A stretch of DNA of 64,000 nt from Bacteroidia bacterium (lineage in GTDB: Bacteria; Bacteroidota; Bacteroidia; Palsa-965), in assembly GCA_023151315.1 (NCBI GenBank), contig JAKLJE010000014.1:1-64000 (forward strand), read 5' to 3'. Below the pieces are notes generated by a model, which saw only the letters and a list, made by a program, of their open reading frames with translations, had not been told where the DNA came from and made no database searches. Within the stretch, counting starts at the first letter, position 1. Every line of letters begins with the position of its first letter. The translations under genes were made by a program, and so were the position numbers. Shown here piece by piece: positions 8,645 to 18,295 of this stretch.

Positions 8645-9919
8645 ATGAACAGCCTCTGGCAAAACGTACGAAGCACACGCCTAGTCGTTCTATTCTCTCT
8701 GGCATTTTTCGTCCTCGCCTCGAATGCATTTGCACAGGATGGAAAAGCACTCTTCAAATCAAAATGTTCTTCTTGTCACACTATTACTGACAAGGCATCA
8801 ACAGGTCCCGGACTTAAAGATGTTTTGAATCGTATTCCTGCTGGTGACTGGAAATACAACTGGGTGAAGAACCCTGCTGCAGTAATTAAATCCGGCGACT
8901 CTTATATCGCTGGTTTGTATCCTGCCAAGTTCAAAACAATTATGACCGGTTTCCCGGATCTTAAGAACGAAGAGATCGACGCGATCCTTGCATACGCAAG
9001 CGCAGGTCCTCAGGATGTTGCAACAACTCCAGGCGCTACTGGTCCTGTTGGTCCTGAAGTTGTTCAGGATGAAAACAATCCTTGGTTTATAATCGCGATT
9101 ATAATCGCTCTCCTGATCGTTCTGATCACTACACTTCGCTTTACTAAAATTCACCTCCGCAACGCACTTAACGAAAAAGAAGGTCGTCCTGAAGAACCGG
9201 CACAGCCTTTCCTCACTGCGAGCCGTTCATGGGTGAACAACAACAAGAAACTCGTTGGCTTCCTCGGATTCTTCCTTTTCTGTTATCTCGTGGTTCAGGG
9301 CTGGTACGTTCTTAAAGGTGTTGGCGTTTACGCTGAAGAAGTAAAACCGGATCAGTGGGTAGGTTATCATCCGTCACAGCCGATCAACTTCTCTCACAAA
9401 ATCCACGCTGGTGATAATGGAATCCAGTGTCAGTATTGCCACTCAGGCGTTGAGAAGTCAAAGCACGCAAGCATTCCTTCTGTGAATGTTTGTATGAACT
9501 GTCACAAAGCAATTTCTCAAACCAAGAACGAAGGTTCTGCAGAAGAGATCCAGAAGATCTATACAGCTGCAGGATATGATCCGGCAAACGGAACATACAC
9601 ACTCGTTCCTCAGCCGCTTCGCTGGAATAAAGTTCACAACCTCCCTGATCACGTTTACTTCTCACACCAGCAACACGTTGTTGTAGGTGGCGTTGCTTGC
9701 GAAACTTGTCACGGCGATGTAAAGAAAATGGGAACTATCGAACAACAGCGTCCGCTCACAATGGGATGGTGTATCGATTGTCACCGCAACACTCCGCTCA
9801 AAATGGAAGGCAACGGTTATTACACCGAACTGCACGAGAAGATGAAAGAGAAGTACAAAGGTCAGCCGATCACCGTGGCTATGGCCGGCGGACTCGAATG
9901 CGGACGTTGTCACTATTAA
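8645..9919 (+). CDS. actA: Alternative complex III subunit A, multiheme cytochrome c
   Basis: ActA is the pentaheme cytochrome of alternative complex III, which oxidises menaquinol and passes electrons to cytochrome c or directly to the oxidase. In this 424-residue protein a monoheme cytochrome c domain is fused at the N-terminus: signal peptide (1-30), then CSSCH (about 41). Two membrane segments follow (about 146-165 and 203-223). Five more heme sites lie in the C-terminal half: CQYCH (261), CMNCH (283), CETCH (352), CIDCH (377) and CGRCH (419). Six c-type hemes are predicted in total. It is the first gene of actABCDEF-coxBA. Confidence 0.93.
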   Translation: MNSLWQNVRSTRLVVLFSLAFFVLASNAFAQDGKALFKSKCSSCHTITDKASTGPGLKDVLNRIPAGDWKYNWVKNPAAVIKSGDSYIAGLYPAKFKTIMTGFPDLKNEEIDAILAYASAGPQDVATTPGATGPVGPEVVQDENNPWFIIAIIIALLIVLITTLRFTKIHLRNALNEKEGRPEEPAQPFLTASRSWVNNNKKLVGFLGFFLFCYLVVQGWYVLKGVGVYAEEVKPDQWVGYHPSQPINFSHKIHAGDNGIQCQYCHSGVEKSKHASIPSVNVCMNCHKAISQTKNEGSAEEIQKIYTAAGYDPANGTYTLVPQPLRWNKVHNLPDHVYFSHQQHVVVGGVACETCHGDVKKMGTIEQQRPLTMGWCIDCHRNTPLKMEGNGYYTELHEKMKEKYKGQPITVAMAGGLECGRCHY

Positions 9920-9967
9920 TCTTCAGAAAAAGAAATTCCTTAGAACCGAATACAGATCGCAAACATT

Positions 9968-12900
9968 ATGGCGAACGAAACAAAATACTGGAAAGGCCTG
10001 GCTCACCTGAACAACGATTCTTCAGTTGTTGAGAAAAACCAGAACGAATTTGCCGAGTACATCCCGGTTGAAGAGTTTGTAACTGACAAAGGAACTCTCG
10101 AGGCGAACACAAGCCGCCGCGACTTCCTGAAGTTTCTCGGATTCTCTACAGTTGCAGCTACACTTGCTGCCTGCGAAGCTCCGGTAATTAAATCCGTACC
10201 TTACGTTAACCGCCCTGATGAAATCATCCCGGGTGTGGCTAACTGGTATGCTTCAACTTTCTTCGACGGACACGATTACAGCAGCATCGTTGTAAAAACA
10301 CGCGAAGGTCGTCCGATCAAAATCGAAGGCAACACGCTCTCCAAAGTAACAATGGGCGGAACGAACTCGCGCACTCAGGCGTCTGTTCTTTCTGTATACG
10401 ATTCTACCCGTCTGCGCGGACCTAAAGCAAAATCAGGTGCTGCATGGGCTGATAAATCATGGGAAGATGTAGATAAAGAAATCGGCGGGAAACTTGCTTC
10501 TGCAAAAGGTATCGCTATCGTTTCTTCTACGATCATCTCTCCTTCAACTTACCGCGCAATCGGTGAGTTCTCTGCGAAGTACAAAAACGTTTCACACGTT
10601 ACTTACGATGCAGTTTCTTATTCCGGAATGCTGAAAGCAAACCTTTCTTCATTCGGGAAAGCAATGATTCCTACTTACAACTTCGATAAAGCGGATGTAA
10701 TCGTGAGCTTGTCTTGCGACTTCCTCGGTAACTGGATCTCTCCTGTTGAACATGCGAAGCAGTACAGTATGACGCGCAAAGTGAGCGCTGACAAGAAAAC
10801 AATGTCGCGTCACTATCAGTTCGAAACAATGTTGTCGCTCACAGGTGCAAACGCTGATGAGCGTTTCCCTGTTAAACCTTCTCAGTTGGGTCAGGTTGCA
10901 CTCGGACTTCTTAACGGAGTTGGCGGTGCAGGTTCAGCTTCTTCTGTTCTTTCGAAAGAAATTCAGACAGTTGCAGAAGCACTCAAAGCTGCTAAAGGAA
11001 AAGCTCTCGTGGTTTGCGGTTCCAACGACGCTGCAATTCAGCTCGTAGTTAACGAAATCAACAAAGCAATCGGAGCTTACGGAACAACAATCAATACTTC
11101 TGTTGAAGACTTCACTCACCAGGGTGATGACGCAGCAATGAAGAGCCTTGTTGAGAAACTAGGATCTTCTGTTGACACTGTGATTTTCTACAACAGCAAT
11201 CCGGTTTACTCTGCTCCGAAAGCACTCGCATTCGAAGCAGCGCTTAAGAAAGTATCAACTAAGATTTCTTTCGCTTCGCATGTGGATGAAACTGCTGCAT
11301 TGTGCGACTACATCCTTCCTGATCACAACTATCTCGAAGCTTGGGGCGATCACATGCCGCGCACAGGTCATTATTCACTGCAGCAGCCTGCCATCCGTCC
11401 TCTGTTCTCAACTCGTCACGCACAGGAATCATTCCTGCGCTGGGCTGATAACAAGAAAGATTACCTCAGCTATGTAAAAGAAACATGGCAGGGAATGCAG
11501 GGCATGCAGAACGTATACGGCGATTTCAACGCATTCTGGATTAATTGCGTTCGCGACGGTATTTTTGAAGGAACTGCTCCTGTAAAAACAGAGGAAGCTC
11601 CTGTAGCGGCTATTAAAACCGTTACAGTTGAGAATGATTCGGTTAAGGCAGATCAACCGGCTGTTGTAACTACAGCTGCAGGACGCGGTATTTCTTTCAC
11701 TGGCGGAACAATCTCTCTTGATGATGCGAAATCGCAGATTGCTGCAATGAAAGGCGGCAAATTCGAACTCGCGATCTACAGCAAGACTTCAATCGGTTCA
11801 GGTAATCAGGCAAACAACCCTTGGTTGCAGGAAATGCCGGATCCGATTTCAAAAATTACCTGGGACAACTACGTTACCATGCACCCTGCAGACGCGCAGG
11901 CAATGAACCTCTTCGGTGTTGAAACTGAATCAGGAATGATGGTGCGTTTTGACCAGATGGAAGACAACCTCGACGTTGTTAACGTAACTGCAAACGGCCA
12001 TACAGTGAAACTTCCTGTATGGGTGCAGCCGGGTCAGGCGAAAGGAACTATCGGCATCGCTGTTGGTTACGGACGCAAAGGCTTCAACGAATACGTTGAC
12101 AATATCGGACAGAACATTTTCCCTGCAGTAGCAATCACTGCTTCAGGAACAATGGGCTTCGATGCATACGAAGCTTCTGTTGCAAAAGTTGACGGTGAAA
12201 CTTACCGCATCGCTGCAACACAGACTCACCATACAATGATGGGTCGTAACACCGATATCCTCCGCGAAACAACTCTTGCAGAATACCTGAAAGATGAGCG
12301 CGCCGGAAATCCTGCAGTAACCATGCACACTTACAAAGGTGAGCAGGCTGTTGAGGATGTGAATTTATGGAACGACTTCGAACGTCCTGTTCACAAATGG
12401 AACATGGCTATCGACCTGAACTCCTGCATCGGTTGCGGAGCTTGCGTGGTTGCTTGTACAATCGAGAACAACGTTCCTGTTGTAGGTCGCGATGAAGTTC
12501 GTAAGAGCCGCGAAATGCACTGGCTGCGTATCGACCGTTACTACAGCAGCAGCACAGTGAAAGCTGAAGCTGAAGAAAAAGGCGAGATGGGAACTATGGA
12601 ACTTTACCGTAACATGGAGAATCCGACTTTCGATAATCCGAAAGTTGCATTCCAGCCGGTAATGTGTCAGCACTGTAACCACGCAGGTTGCGAAACGGTT
12701 TGTCCGGTAATCGCTACAACACACAGCAACGAAGGTCTCAACCAGATGACGTACAACCGTTGCGTTGGTACACGTTACTGCGCGAACAACTGTGCTTACA
12801 AAGTGCGTCGCTTCAACTGGTTCAACTACGTTGAATACCACCGCTTCAAAGGATTGAACCCTGCTCAGGATGATATCGGACGCATGGTGCTCAACCCAGA

Positions 12901-13207
12901 CGTGACAGTACGTGCACGTGGTGTGATGGAGAAATGCTCAATGTGTGCTCAGCGTATTCAGGCTGGTAAACTTGAAGCGAAAAAAGCTGGCCGCAAAGTA
13001 ATCGACGGCGAAATCAAAACCGCATGTATGCAATCTTGTCCTACTGATGCAATCATCTTCGGAGATGTATTGGATCCGGAAAGCAAGGTGGCTAAAATGG
13101 TGAAGGACGGACGTAAGTTCGAGGTTCTTGAAGTTGTGGGTACACAGCCGAATGTGTTCTACATGACTAAAGTTTGGAACCGCGAAGACAAGAACGCCCA
13201 CATCTGA
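9968..13207 (+). CDS. actB: Alternative complex III subunit B, molybdopterin-like and Fe-S protein
   Basis: A 1079-residue protein joining two ancestral subunits: a molybdopterin-oxidoreductase-like domain (ActB1, about residues 80-760) and a four-cluster ferredoxin domain (ActB2, about 800-1040). A twin-arginine motif SRRDFLKFLG (49-58) precedes a hydrophobic stretch ending in LAAC (Cys69), suggesting Tat export and possibly lipidation. Cluster ligands are CIGCGACVVAC, CQHCNHAGCETVCP, CVGTRYCANNC with CSMC, and CMQSCP. Family members lack molybdenum cofactor and the domain here is probably also cofactor-free. It lies 48 bases after actA. Confidence 0.94.
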   Translation: MANETKYWKGLAHLNNDSSVVEKNQNEFAEYIPVEEFVTDKGTLEANTSRRDFLKFLGFSTVAATLAACEAPVIKSVPYVNRPDEIIPGVANWYASTFFDGHDYSSIVVKTREGRPIKIEGNTLSKVTMGGTNSRTQASVLSVYDSTRLRGPKAKSGAAWADKSWEDVDKEIGGKLASAKGIAIVSSTIISPSTYRAIGEFSAKYKNVSHVTYDAVSYSGMLKANLSSFGKAMIPTYNFDKADVIVSLSCDFLGNWISPVEHAKQYSMTRKVSADKKTMSRHYQFETMLSLTGANADERFPVKPSQLGQVALGLLNGVGGAGSASSVLSKEIQTVAEALKAAKGKALVVCGSNDAAIQLVVNEINKAIGAYGTTINTSVEDFTHQGDDAAMKSLVEKLGSSVDTVIFYNSNPVYSAPKALAFEAALKKVSTKISFASHVDETAALCDYILPDHNYLEAWGDHMPRTGHYSLQQPAIRPLFSTRHAQESFLRWADNKKDYLSYVKETWQGMQGMQNVYGDFNAFWINCVRDGIFEGTAPVKTEEAPVAAIKTVTVENDSVKADQPAVVTTAAGRGISFTGGTISLDDAKSQIAAMKGGKFELAIYSKTSIGSGNQANNPWLQEMPDPISKITWDNYVTMHPADAQAMNLFGVETESGMMVRFDQMEDNLDVVNVTANGHTVKLPVWVQPGQAKGTIGIAVGYGRKGFNEYVDNIGQNIFPAVAITASGTMGFDAYEASVAKVDGETYRIAATQTHHTMMGRNTDILRETTLAEYLKDERAGNPAVTMHTYKGEQAVEDVNLWNDFERPVHKWNMAIDLNSCIGCGACVVACTIENNVPVVGRDEVRKSREMHWLRIDRYYSSSTVKAEAEEKGEMGTMELYRNMENPTFDNPKVAFQPVMCQHCNHAGCETVCPVIATTHSNEGLNQMTYNRCVGTRYCANNCAYKVRRFNWFNYVEYHRFKGLNPAQDDIGRMVLNPDVTVRARGVMEKCSMCAQRIQAGKLEAKKAGRKVIDGEIKTACMQSCPTDAIIFGDVLDPESKVAKMVKDGRKFEVLEVVGTQPNVFYMTKVWNREDKNAHI

Positions 13208-13249
13208 TAAATACGAGTTAAGTAGAAACGAACTGATTAATTTTTAGAT

Positions 13250-14659
13250 ATGCAACACGAATCACCGCTAAGAGATCCGCTGATCCTGGGGAACAAATCC
13301 TACAGCGACATCACAGCTGATATCGCGCGTCCGATTGAAGGGAAAGCCAACAAGTATTGGTATCTCGTTTTCACGATTGCTGCCGCAACATTCCTTTGGG
13401 GATTCGGCTGTCTCGCTTATACTGTCGGTACCGGTATCGGGCAGTGGGGTGCTAACAAAACTGTAGGTTGGGCGTGGGATATCACCAACTTCGTTTGGTG
13501 GATCGGTATCGGTCACGCCGGTACTCTTATCTCTGCGGTACTCCTTCTGTTCCGTCAGAAATGGCGTATGGCAATCAACCGTTCTGCAGAAGCGATGACC
13601 ATCTTCGCCGTAATGTGCGCAGCGGTATTCGTAACAATGCACACAGGTCGTCCTTGGTTGGATTACTGGCTGTTCCCTCACGCTAACCAATTCGGTTCAT
13701 TGTGGGTGAACTTCAACTCTCCATTGACATGGGACGTATTCGCGGTATCAACTTACTTCTCCATTTCATTGGTGTTCTGGTACATCGGTCTTATTCCTGA
13801 CTTCGGTGCTATCCGCGATCGTTTCAAAATGGCAGGCAAGCCAATGCAGCACAAAATCTATCGCATTCTCAGCTTCGGCTGGAGCGGTCGTGCTAAAGAC
13901 TGGCAGCGTTTCGAAGAAGTTTCATTGGTACTTGCAGGTCTTTCGACACCACTCGTGTTCTCTGTACACTCTATCGTATCCATGGACTTCGCAACGTCAA
14001 TCCTTCCGGGTTGGCACACTACCATCTTCCCTCCATACTTCGTAGCAGGTGCGGTATTCTCCGGATTCGCGATGGTATCAACGCTCCTGTTGATCATGCG
14101 TAAAGTATTCAGCCTCGAGCATTACATCACTATTCAGCACATGGAAATGATGTGCATCATCATCACATTGACAGGTTCAATGGTAGGTGTTGCGTATCTC
14201 TCCGAGCTCTTCATCTCTTGGTACTCTGGAGTGGAATACGAAGGTTACGCGTTCATGAACCGTGCTACCGGTCCTTACTGGTGGAGCTACTGGGGAATGA
14301 TGACTTGTAACGTAATTTCTCCGCAGCTCTTCTGGTTCAAGAAAATCCGTACGAGTCTCCACGCAATGTTCCTCCTTTCAATTGTAGTGAACATCGGTAT
14401 GTGGTTCGAGCGTTTCGTAATCATCGTGACTTCATTGCACCGCGATTACATGCCTGCGAACTGGACAATGTATCACCCGACTTGGGTTGAGATCGGAATC
14501 TTCATCGGTACAATCGGACTTTTCTTCTCGGTGTTCCTTCTGTTCGCACGCACATTCCCTGTAATTGCACTGAGCGAATTGAAGATGATCGTGAAGTCAT
14601 CAAGCGAAGAACATAAGAACCGTCGTGCTGCTGCGGAACAGGCAGGTGCACATCACTAA
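13250..14659 (+). CDS. actC: Alternative complex III subunit C, NrfD-like membrane protein
   Basis: ActC is a quinol-binding integral membrane subunit of the NrfD/PsrC family. The 469 residues contain about ten hydrophobic segments, starting with YWYLVFTIAAATFLWGFGCL (about 36-55), and conserved phrases such as WWIGIGHAGTLISA and HTGRPWLDYWLFP. The protein ends in a His-containing tail (AEQAGAHH). The start is 42 bases after actB, and actD follows after 20 bases. Confidence 0.94.
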   Translation: MQHESPLRDPLILGNKSYSDITADIARPIEGKANKYWYLVFTIAAATFLWGFGCLAYTVGTGIGQWGANKTVGWAWDITNFVWWIGIGHAGTLISAVLLLFRQKWRMAINRSAEAMTIFAVMCAAVFVTMHTGRPWLDYWLFPHANQFGSLWVNFNSPLTWDVFAVSTYFSISLVFWYIGLIPDFGAIRDRFKMAGKPMQHKIYRILSFGWSGRAKDWQRFEEVSLVLAGLSTPLVFSVHSIVSMDFATSILPGWHTTIFPPYFVAGAVFSGFAMVSTLLLIMRKVFSLEHYITIQHMEMMCIIITLTGSMVGVAYLSELFISWYSGVEYEGYAFMNRATGPYWWSYWGMMTCNVISPQLFWFKKIRTSLHAMFLLSIVVNIGMWFERFVIIVTSLHRDYMPANWTMYHPTWVEIGIFIGTIGLFFSVFLLFARTFPVIALSELKMIVKSSSEEHKNRRAAAEQAGAHH

Positions 14660-14679
14660 AATATTATCTGATAAGAATT

Positions 14680-15201
14680 ATGTCAGCAACTAAAACGATA
14701 CATGGGATTTACACCGACGAGGAATTGTGTCTCGAAGGCGTGAAAAAGATCCGCGCAAACAAAGTGCGCATCAAGGATGTTTTCTCTCCGTTCCCTATCC
14801 ACGGTCTTGATCCTGCACTCGGATTGCCGCGTACACGCATCGCAATCTGTGCGTTCATCTACGGAATCACAGGTACATCGCTTGCAATCCTCATGACATG
14901 GTTCATGATGGTGCACGATTGGCCTCAGGATATCGGTGGTAAGCCAAGCATGTATTACTTCATGAACTGGCCTGCTTTCATTCCGGTGATATTCGAGTTA
15001 ACAGTATTCTGTGCCGGTCACGGTATGGCAATCACCTTCTTCCTCCGCAGTTGGATTCTTCCGGGCGTATCTCCGAAAAATCCTGATCCGCGTACAACTG
15101 ACGACCGCTTCCTGATTCTTATCGAAGCGAAGTCAGAGGACGAAGCGAAAATCGTAAGCATGCTCCGCGAAACCGGTGCAGATGAAGTAAACGTGAAATA
15201 A
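14680..15201 (+). CDS. actD: Alternative complex III subunit D (DUF3341)
   Basis: ActD is a small membrane subunit without cofactors. This 173-residue protein has a cytoplasmic N-terminal domain with the DUF3341 opening (IHGIYTDEELCLEGVKKIR) and two transmembrane helices at about residues 52-78 and 98-125. The C-terminal EAKSEDEAKIVSMLRETGADEV is the family's usual end. Its place between actC and actE is the standard order. Confidence 0.93.
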   Translation: MSATKTIHGIYTDEELCLEGVKKIRANKVRIKDVFSPFPIHGLDPALGLPRTRIAICAFIYGITGTSLAILMTWFMMVHDWPQDIGGKPSMYYFMNWPAFIPVIFELTVFCAGHGMAITFFLRSWILPGVSPKNPDPRTTDDRFLILIEAKSEDEAKIVSMLRETGADEVNVK

Positions 15202-15221
15202 CATTATCTGAATTTACAGAT

Positions 15222-15896
15222 ATGAAAGTGAAAAAATATACCATCCTCGCACTCGGAACAGTAGCATTTGCTTCTGCAGCAATGTTCAGTTCATGCGTTA
15301 AGGAGAATCCGGACAGCCCGGGTATGGAATTTATGCCCGATATGTACAGAGGTGTCGGCCCAGAAGCTAACCTGGAATTCATCAATGATGCGATGAAAGA
15401 CAGCATGACCAATTTGCTTCCGCCTGATGGAACTGTTGCTCGCGGCTGGACTCCTTTCCCTTACGAGAACAATGCAATGGGCGACAGTCTTGCATCTGCA
15501 TTCTGGAAAGTTCCTGCATCAATGCGCAACGACAGTGTTGAGATGGAAGGCAAATTCTATTACGATCGTTTCTGCGTTTACTGTCACGGCGACGCAGGTG
15601 ATGGGCAGGGCAAACTGGTTACTTCAGAGAAGTACCCTAACCAGCCGCCAAGCTATCTTGATCTTAATAAGAAAGGAACACTTACTGACGGTCACGTTTA
15701 TCACGTGATCACTTACGGAAAAGGCGTAATGGGATCTCACGCAGCACAGCTTTCTCCGGAAGAGCGTTGGAAAGTGGTGTTGTATGTTGAGCGCCTCGGC
15801 CGCGGAAACATCAGCATGGCTGAATACCAGAAGAAAATGACAGAAACAGTTGCAACGGATTCAACAAAAGCAACTGCACCTGTTCAACCTAAATAA
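15222..15896 (+). CDS. actE: Alternative complex III subunit E, cytochrome c lipoprotein
   Basis: ActE is the monoheme cytochrome c of the complex. The N-terminus has a lipoprotein signal with the lipid-modified Cys at residue 25 (AAMFSSC). The single heme motif is CVYCH (about 118), and the axial Met is probably in YGKGVMGSH (about 168-175). The C-terminal 30 residues are rich in Thr, Lys and Pro and probably disordered. It starts 20 bases after actD. Confidence 0.93.
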   Translation: MKVKKYTILALGTVAFASAAMFSSCVKENPDSPGMEFMPDMYRGVGPEANLEFINDAMKDSMTNLLPPDGTVARGWTPFPYENNAMGDSLASAFWKVPASMRNDSVEMEGKFYYDRFCVYCHGDAGDGQGKLVTSEKYPNQPPSYLDLNKKGTLTDGHVYHVITYGKGVMGSHAAQLSPEERWKVVLYVERLGRGNISMAEYQKKMTETVATDSTKATAPVQPK

Positions 15897-15931
15897 GCAT
15901 TTGAATACTCAAGAAAACTGCAAGTAAGCAT

Positions 15932-17200
15932 ATGAGCCACGTTAATACTAACAATCTGACTTATCACTTCAGCTCGAAGACGCAGAAGAATCTCTTGATT
16001 ATCTGCGGAATCGGAGTACTGATGTTGATTCTGGGCATGATCCTTTGGCATGCACCGGAAGCTGCACACGGCGAACATGGAGGAGCAGAACATCATGACC
16101 ACACAGCTTCCCTCGGACAGCGTGTTTGGGCTAACGTTCTTGTGAACGGATACTTTTTCGGAGGATTGGCGTTGGCTGCTGTGTTCTTCTATGCAATGCA
16201 ATATGCTGCACAGGCATCATGGAGCACCGTTTTCATGCGCGTGTTCAGCGCAGTTGGCGACTTCCTTTGGATTGGAATGGCGTTGATCGCAGTTGTAATC
16301 ATACTCGGAGATTTCCACGTGCATCACTTGTACCACTGGCAGGATGCTGATGCATACACAAACGATCCTATCATGCAGCACAAAGCACCGTACTTCAACC
16401 GTATTTTCTATTACGGACGTACGTTGGTTTTCATCCTCGGATGGGTTTGGTATCAGAACTGGACACGCAAAAACCAGTCTGCTGAAGATCAGATGTCATC
16501 TTTCGAATCACGTTCTGCTAACTGGATGAAGAACCTTAAGAATGCAGCGATTTTCCTCGTGTTCTTCGGATTTACTTCTTCAGTATTCACTTGGGACGTT
16601 ATCATGTCTATCGACACACACTGGTTCAGCACACTCTTCGGATGGTACAACTTCGCAGGATGGTGGATCAGCGCAATGATCGCGTTCAACCTCCTTGCAA
16701 TTCACCTGAAGTCGCGCGGACAACTTGAGTTCGTTAACCCGAGCCACATGCATGACCTTGGAAAATGGATGTTCGCAATCAGCTTCCTTTGGACTTATCT
16801 CTGGTTCTCTCAGTTCATGCTCATTTGGTATTCAAACGTTCCTGAGGAAGTTGTTTACTACATGCAGCGCTGGGAACAGTACCGCGGTCTTTTCTGGATC
16901 ACTATGCTCGTAAACTTCGTGTTCCCGATGCTGGTTCTCATGTCACGCGACTCTAAGCGTAACAAGTCTTATGTATTCTTCGTGGGTCTTCTCACATTGT
17001 TCTTCCACTGGACAGACACCTTCCTGCTTGTAATGCCGGGAACTGTTGGAAACAACTGGGGAATCGGATTCATTGAAATCGGAATGTTCGTTGCTTTCCT
17101 TTCATTCTTCGTATTCTGGACACTTCGTGCACTTTCCAAGCAGCCGATCCTTGCACAGAACCATGCGTTGTTGCCGGAAGGAATTCATCACCATCAATAA
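15932..17200 (+). CDS. actF: Alternative complex III subunit F, membrane protein
   Basis: ActF is a second NrfD-related membrane subunit. The 422 residues have about ten hydrophobic helices. A periplasmic or loop segment after the first helix is very rich in His (HAPEAAHGEHGGAEHHDH, about residues 36-55), and the C-terminus is EGIHHHQ. Conserved phrases include WDVIMSIDTHWFSTLFGWYNF and the HWTDTFLLVMPG region near the end. coxB follows after 52 bases. Confidence 0.93.
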   Translation: MSHVNTNNLTYHFSSKTQKNLLIICGIGVLMLILGMILWHAPEAAHGEHGGAEHHDHTASLGQRVWANVLVNGYFFGGLALAAVFFYAMQYAAQASWSTVFMRVFSAVGDFLWIGMALIAVVIILGDFHVHHLYHWQDADAYTNDPIMQHKAPYFNRIFYYGRTLVFILGWVWYQNWTRKNQSAEDQMSSFESRSANWMKNLKNAAIFLVFFGFTSSVFTWDVIMSIDTHWFSTLFGWYNFAGWWISAMIAFNLLAIHLKSRGQLEFVNPSHMHDLGKWMFAISFLWTYLWFSQFMLIWYSNVPEEVVYYMQRWEQYRGLFWITMLVNFVFPMLVLMSRDSKRNKSYVFFVGLLTLFFHWTDTFLLVMPGTVGNNWGIGFIEIGMFVAFLSFFVFWTLRALSKQPILAQNHALLPEGIHHHQ

Positions 17201-17252
17201 ACTGTTTTGCTCAAAGGCATTATTATAAACTGAACGACACAATACAAATAAT

Positions 17253-18239
17253 ATGAAGTTCGTAATCTATTTTATCCTGATACTTGCGGCCGCAGCAATT
17301 TGGCAGTTGGTCCGTGTTGTGGAACTCTCCGCTAAGTTGAAAGGTGTTGACCCGAACAAGGTTACCGATAAGGACAATAAACTGAACTCAAGATTGATGT
17401 TCCTGTTTATGATTTTCCTGTGGATCTTCAGTCTGTGGTGCCTTTTCAATTACAAAGACCGTTTGCTGCCGGTTTCGGCATCTGAGCACGGTATTGATAT
17501 TGATTGGCTCCTGAACTTCAACATGATTATCATCTGGATTGTGTTCCTCGTAACCAACTCCCTGTTGTTCATCATGGCATGGAAATACTACGGACGTTCT
17601 GATCGTAAAGCAGCTTACTTCGCGCACAACAACAAACTTGAAATGTTGTGGACAGGTGTTCCTGCCATCGTCCTTTTCGTTATTATCTTCATGGGTATCC
17701 GCCTCTGGAACCGTACCCTTGAACCAGCTGATTCAAAAGTTCGTATTGTAGAAGTTTACGCAAAACAGTTCAGCTTTACAGCACGTTACTCAGGTGACGA
17801 TAACAAACTCGGGAAAGCGAACTACCGTCTCATTATGGACGCAAACGTTCTGGGTCTTGATTCTTCTGATGTTGCAGGTCATGATGATGTGATTATCTCT
17901 GATACACTTTTCATTCCGGTAAACGAAGAAGTAAACTTCCGTTTCCGCTCACAGGACGTTATTCACAGTGCTTACTTCCCGCATTTCCGTGCTCAGATGA
18001 ACATGGTTCCGGGTATGGAAACTTTCTTCCACTTCAAACCGGTAGTTACAACTGAAGAGATGCGTAAGATCACCGGTAATCCGGAGTTTGATTATGTGTT
18101 GTTATGTAACAAAATCTGCGGTGCTGCACACTACAACATGCAGATCAAAATCGTGGTTGGAACGAAAGAGCAGTATGAGGCGTTCATGAATCGTCACACT
18201 GAATTCCTTCCGGCAGAAAAAACAGCACAGGTTAAATAA
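17253..18239 (+). CDS. coxB: Cytochrome c oxidase subunit II
   Basis: Subunit II carries the CuA centre that receives electrons from cytochrome c or complex III. The CuA ligands are seen as CNKICGAAHYNM (CxxxCxxxHxxM, about residues 285-296) with the upstream His in DVIHSAYFP. Hydrophobic segments lie at about 2-20, 47-67, 90-110 and 130-150; the first two are an N-terminal extension beyond the usual two-helix subunit II, a pattern I know from Bacteroidota. There is no fused cytochrome c domain. It lies between actF and coxA. Confidence 0.94.
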   Translation: MKFVIYFILILAAAAIWQLVRVVELSAKLKGVDPNKVTDKDNKLNSRLMFLFMIFLWIFSLWCLFNYKDRLLPVSASEHGIDIDWLLNFNMIIIWIVFLVTNSLLFIMAWKYYGRSDRKAAYFAHNNKLEMLWTGVPAIVLFVIIFMGIRLWNRTLEPADSKVRIVEVYAKQFSFTARYSGDDNKLGKANYRLIMDANVLGLDSSDVAGHDDVIISDTLFIPVNEEVNFRFRSQDVIHSAYFPHFRAQMNMVPGMETFFHFKPVVTTEEMRKITGNPEFDYVLLCNKICGAAHYNMQIKIVVGTKEQYEAFMNRHTEFLPAEKTAQVK

Positions 18240-18295
18240 ACTGACTATTACGAATTATCTCCGCAAGGAGAACAACTATAAAAAAAGAAAAGAAT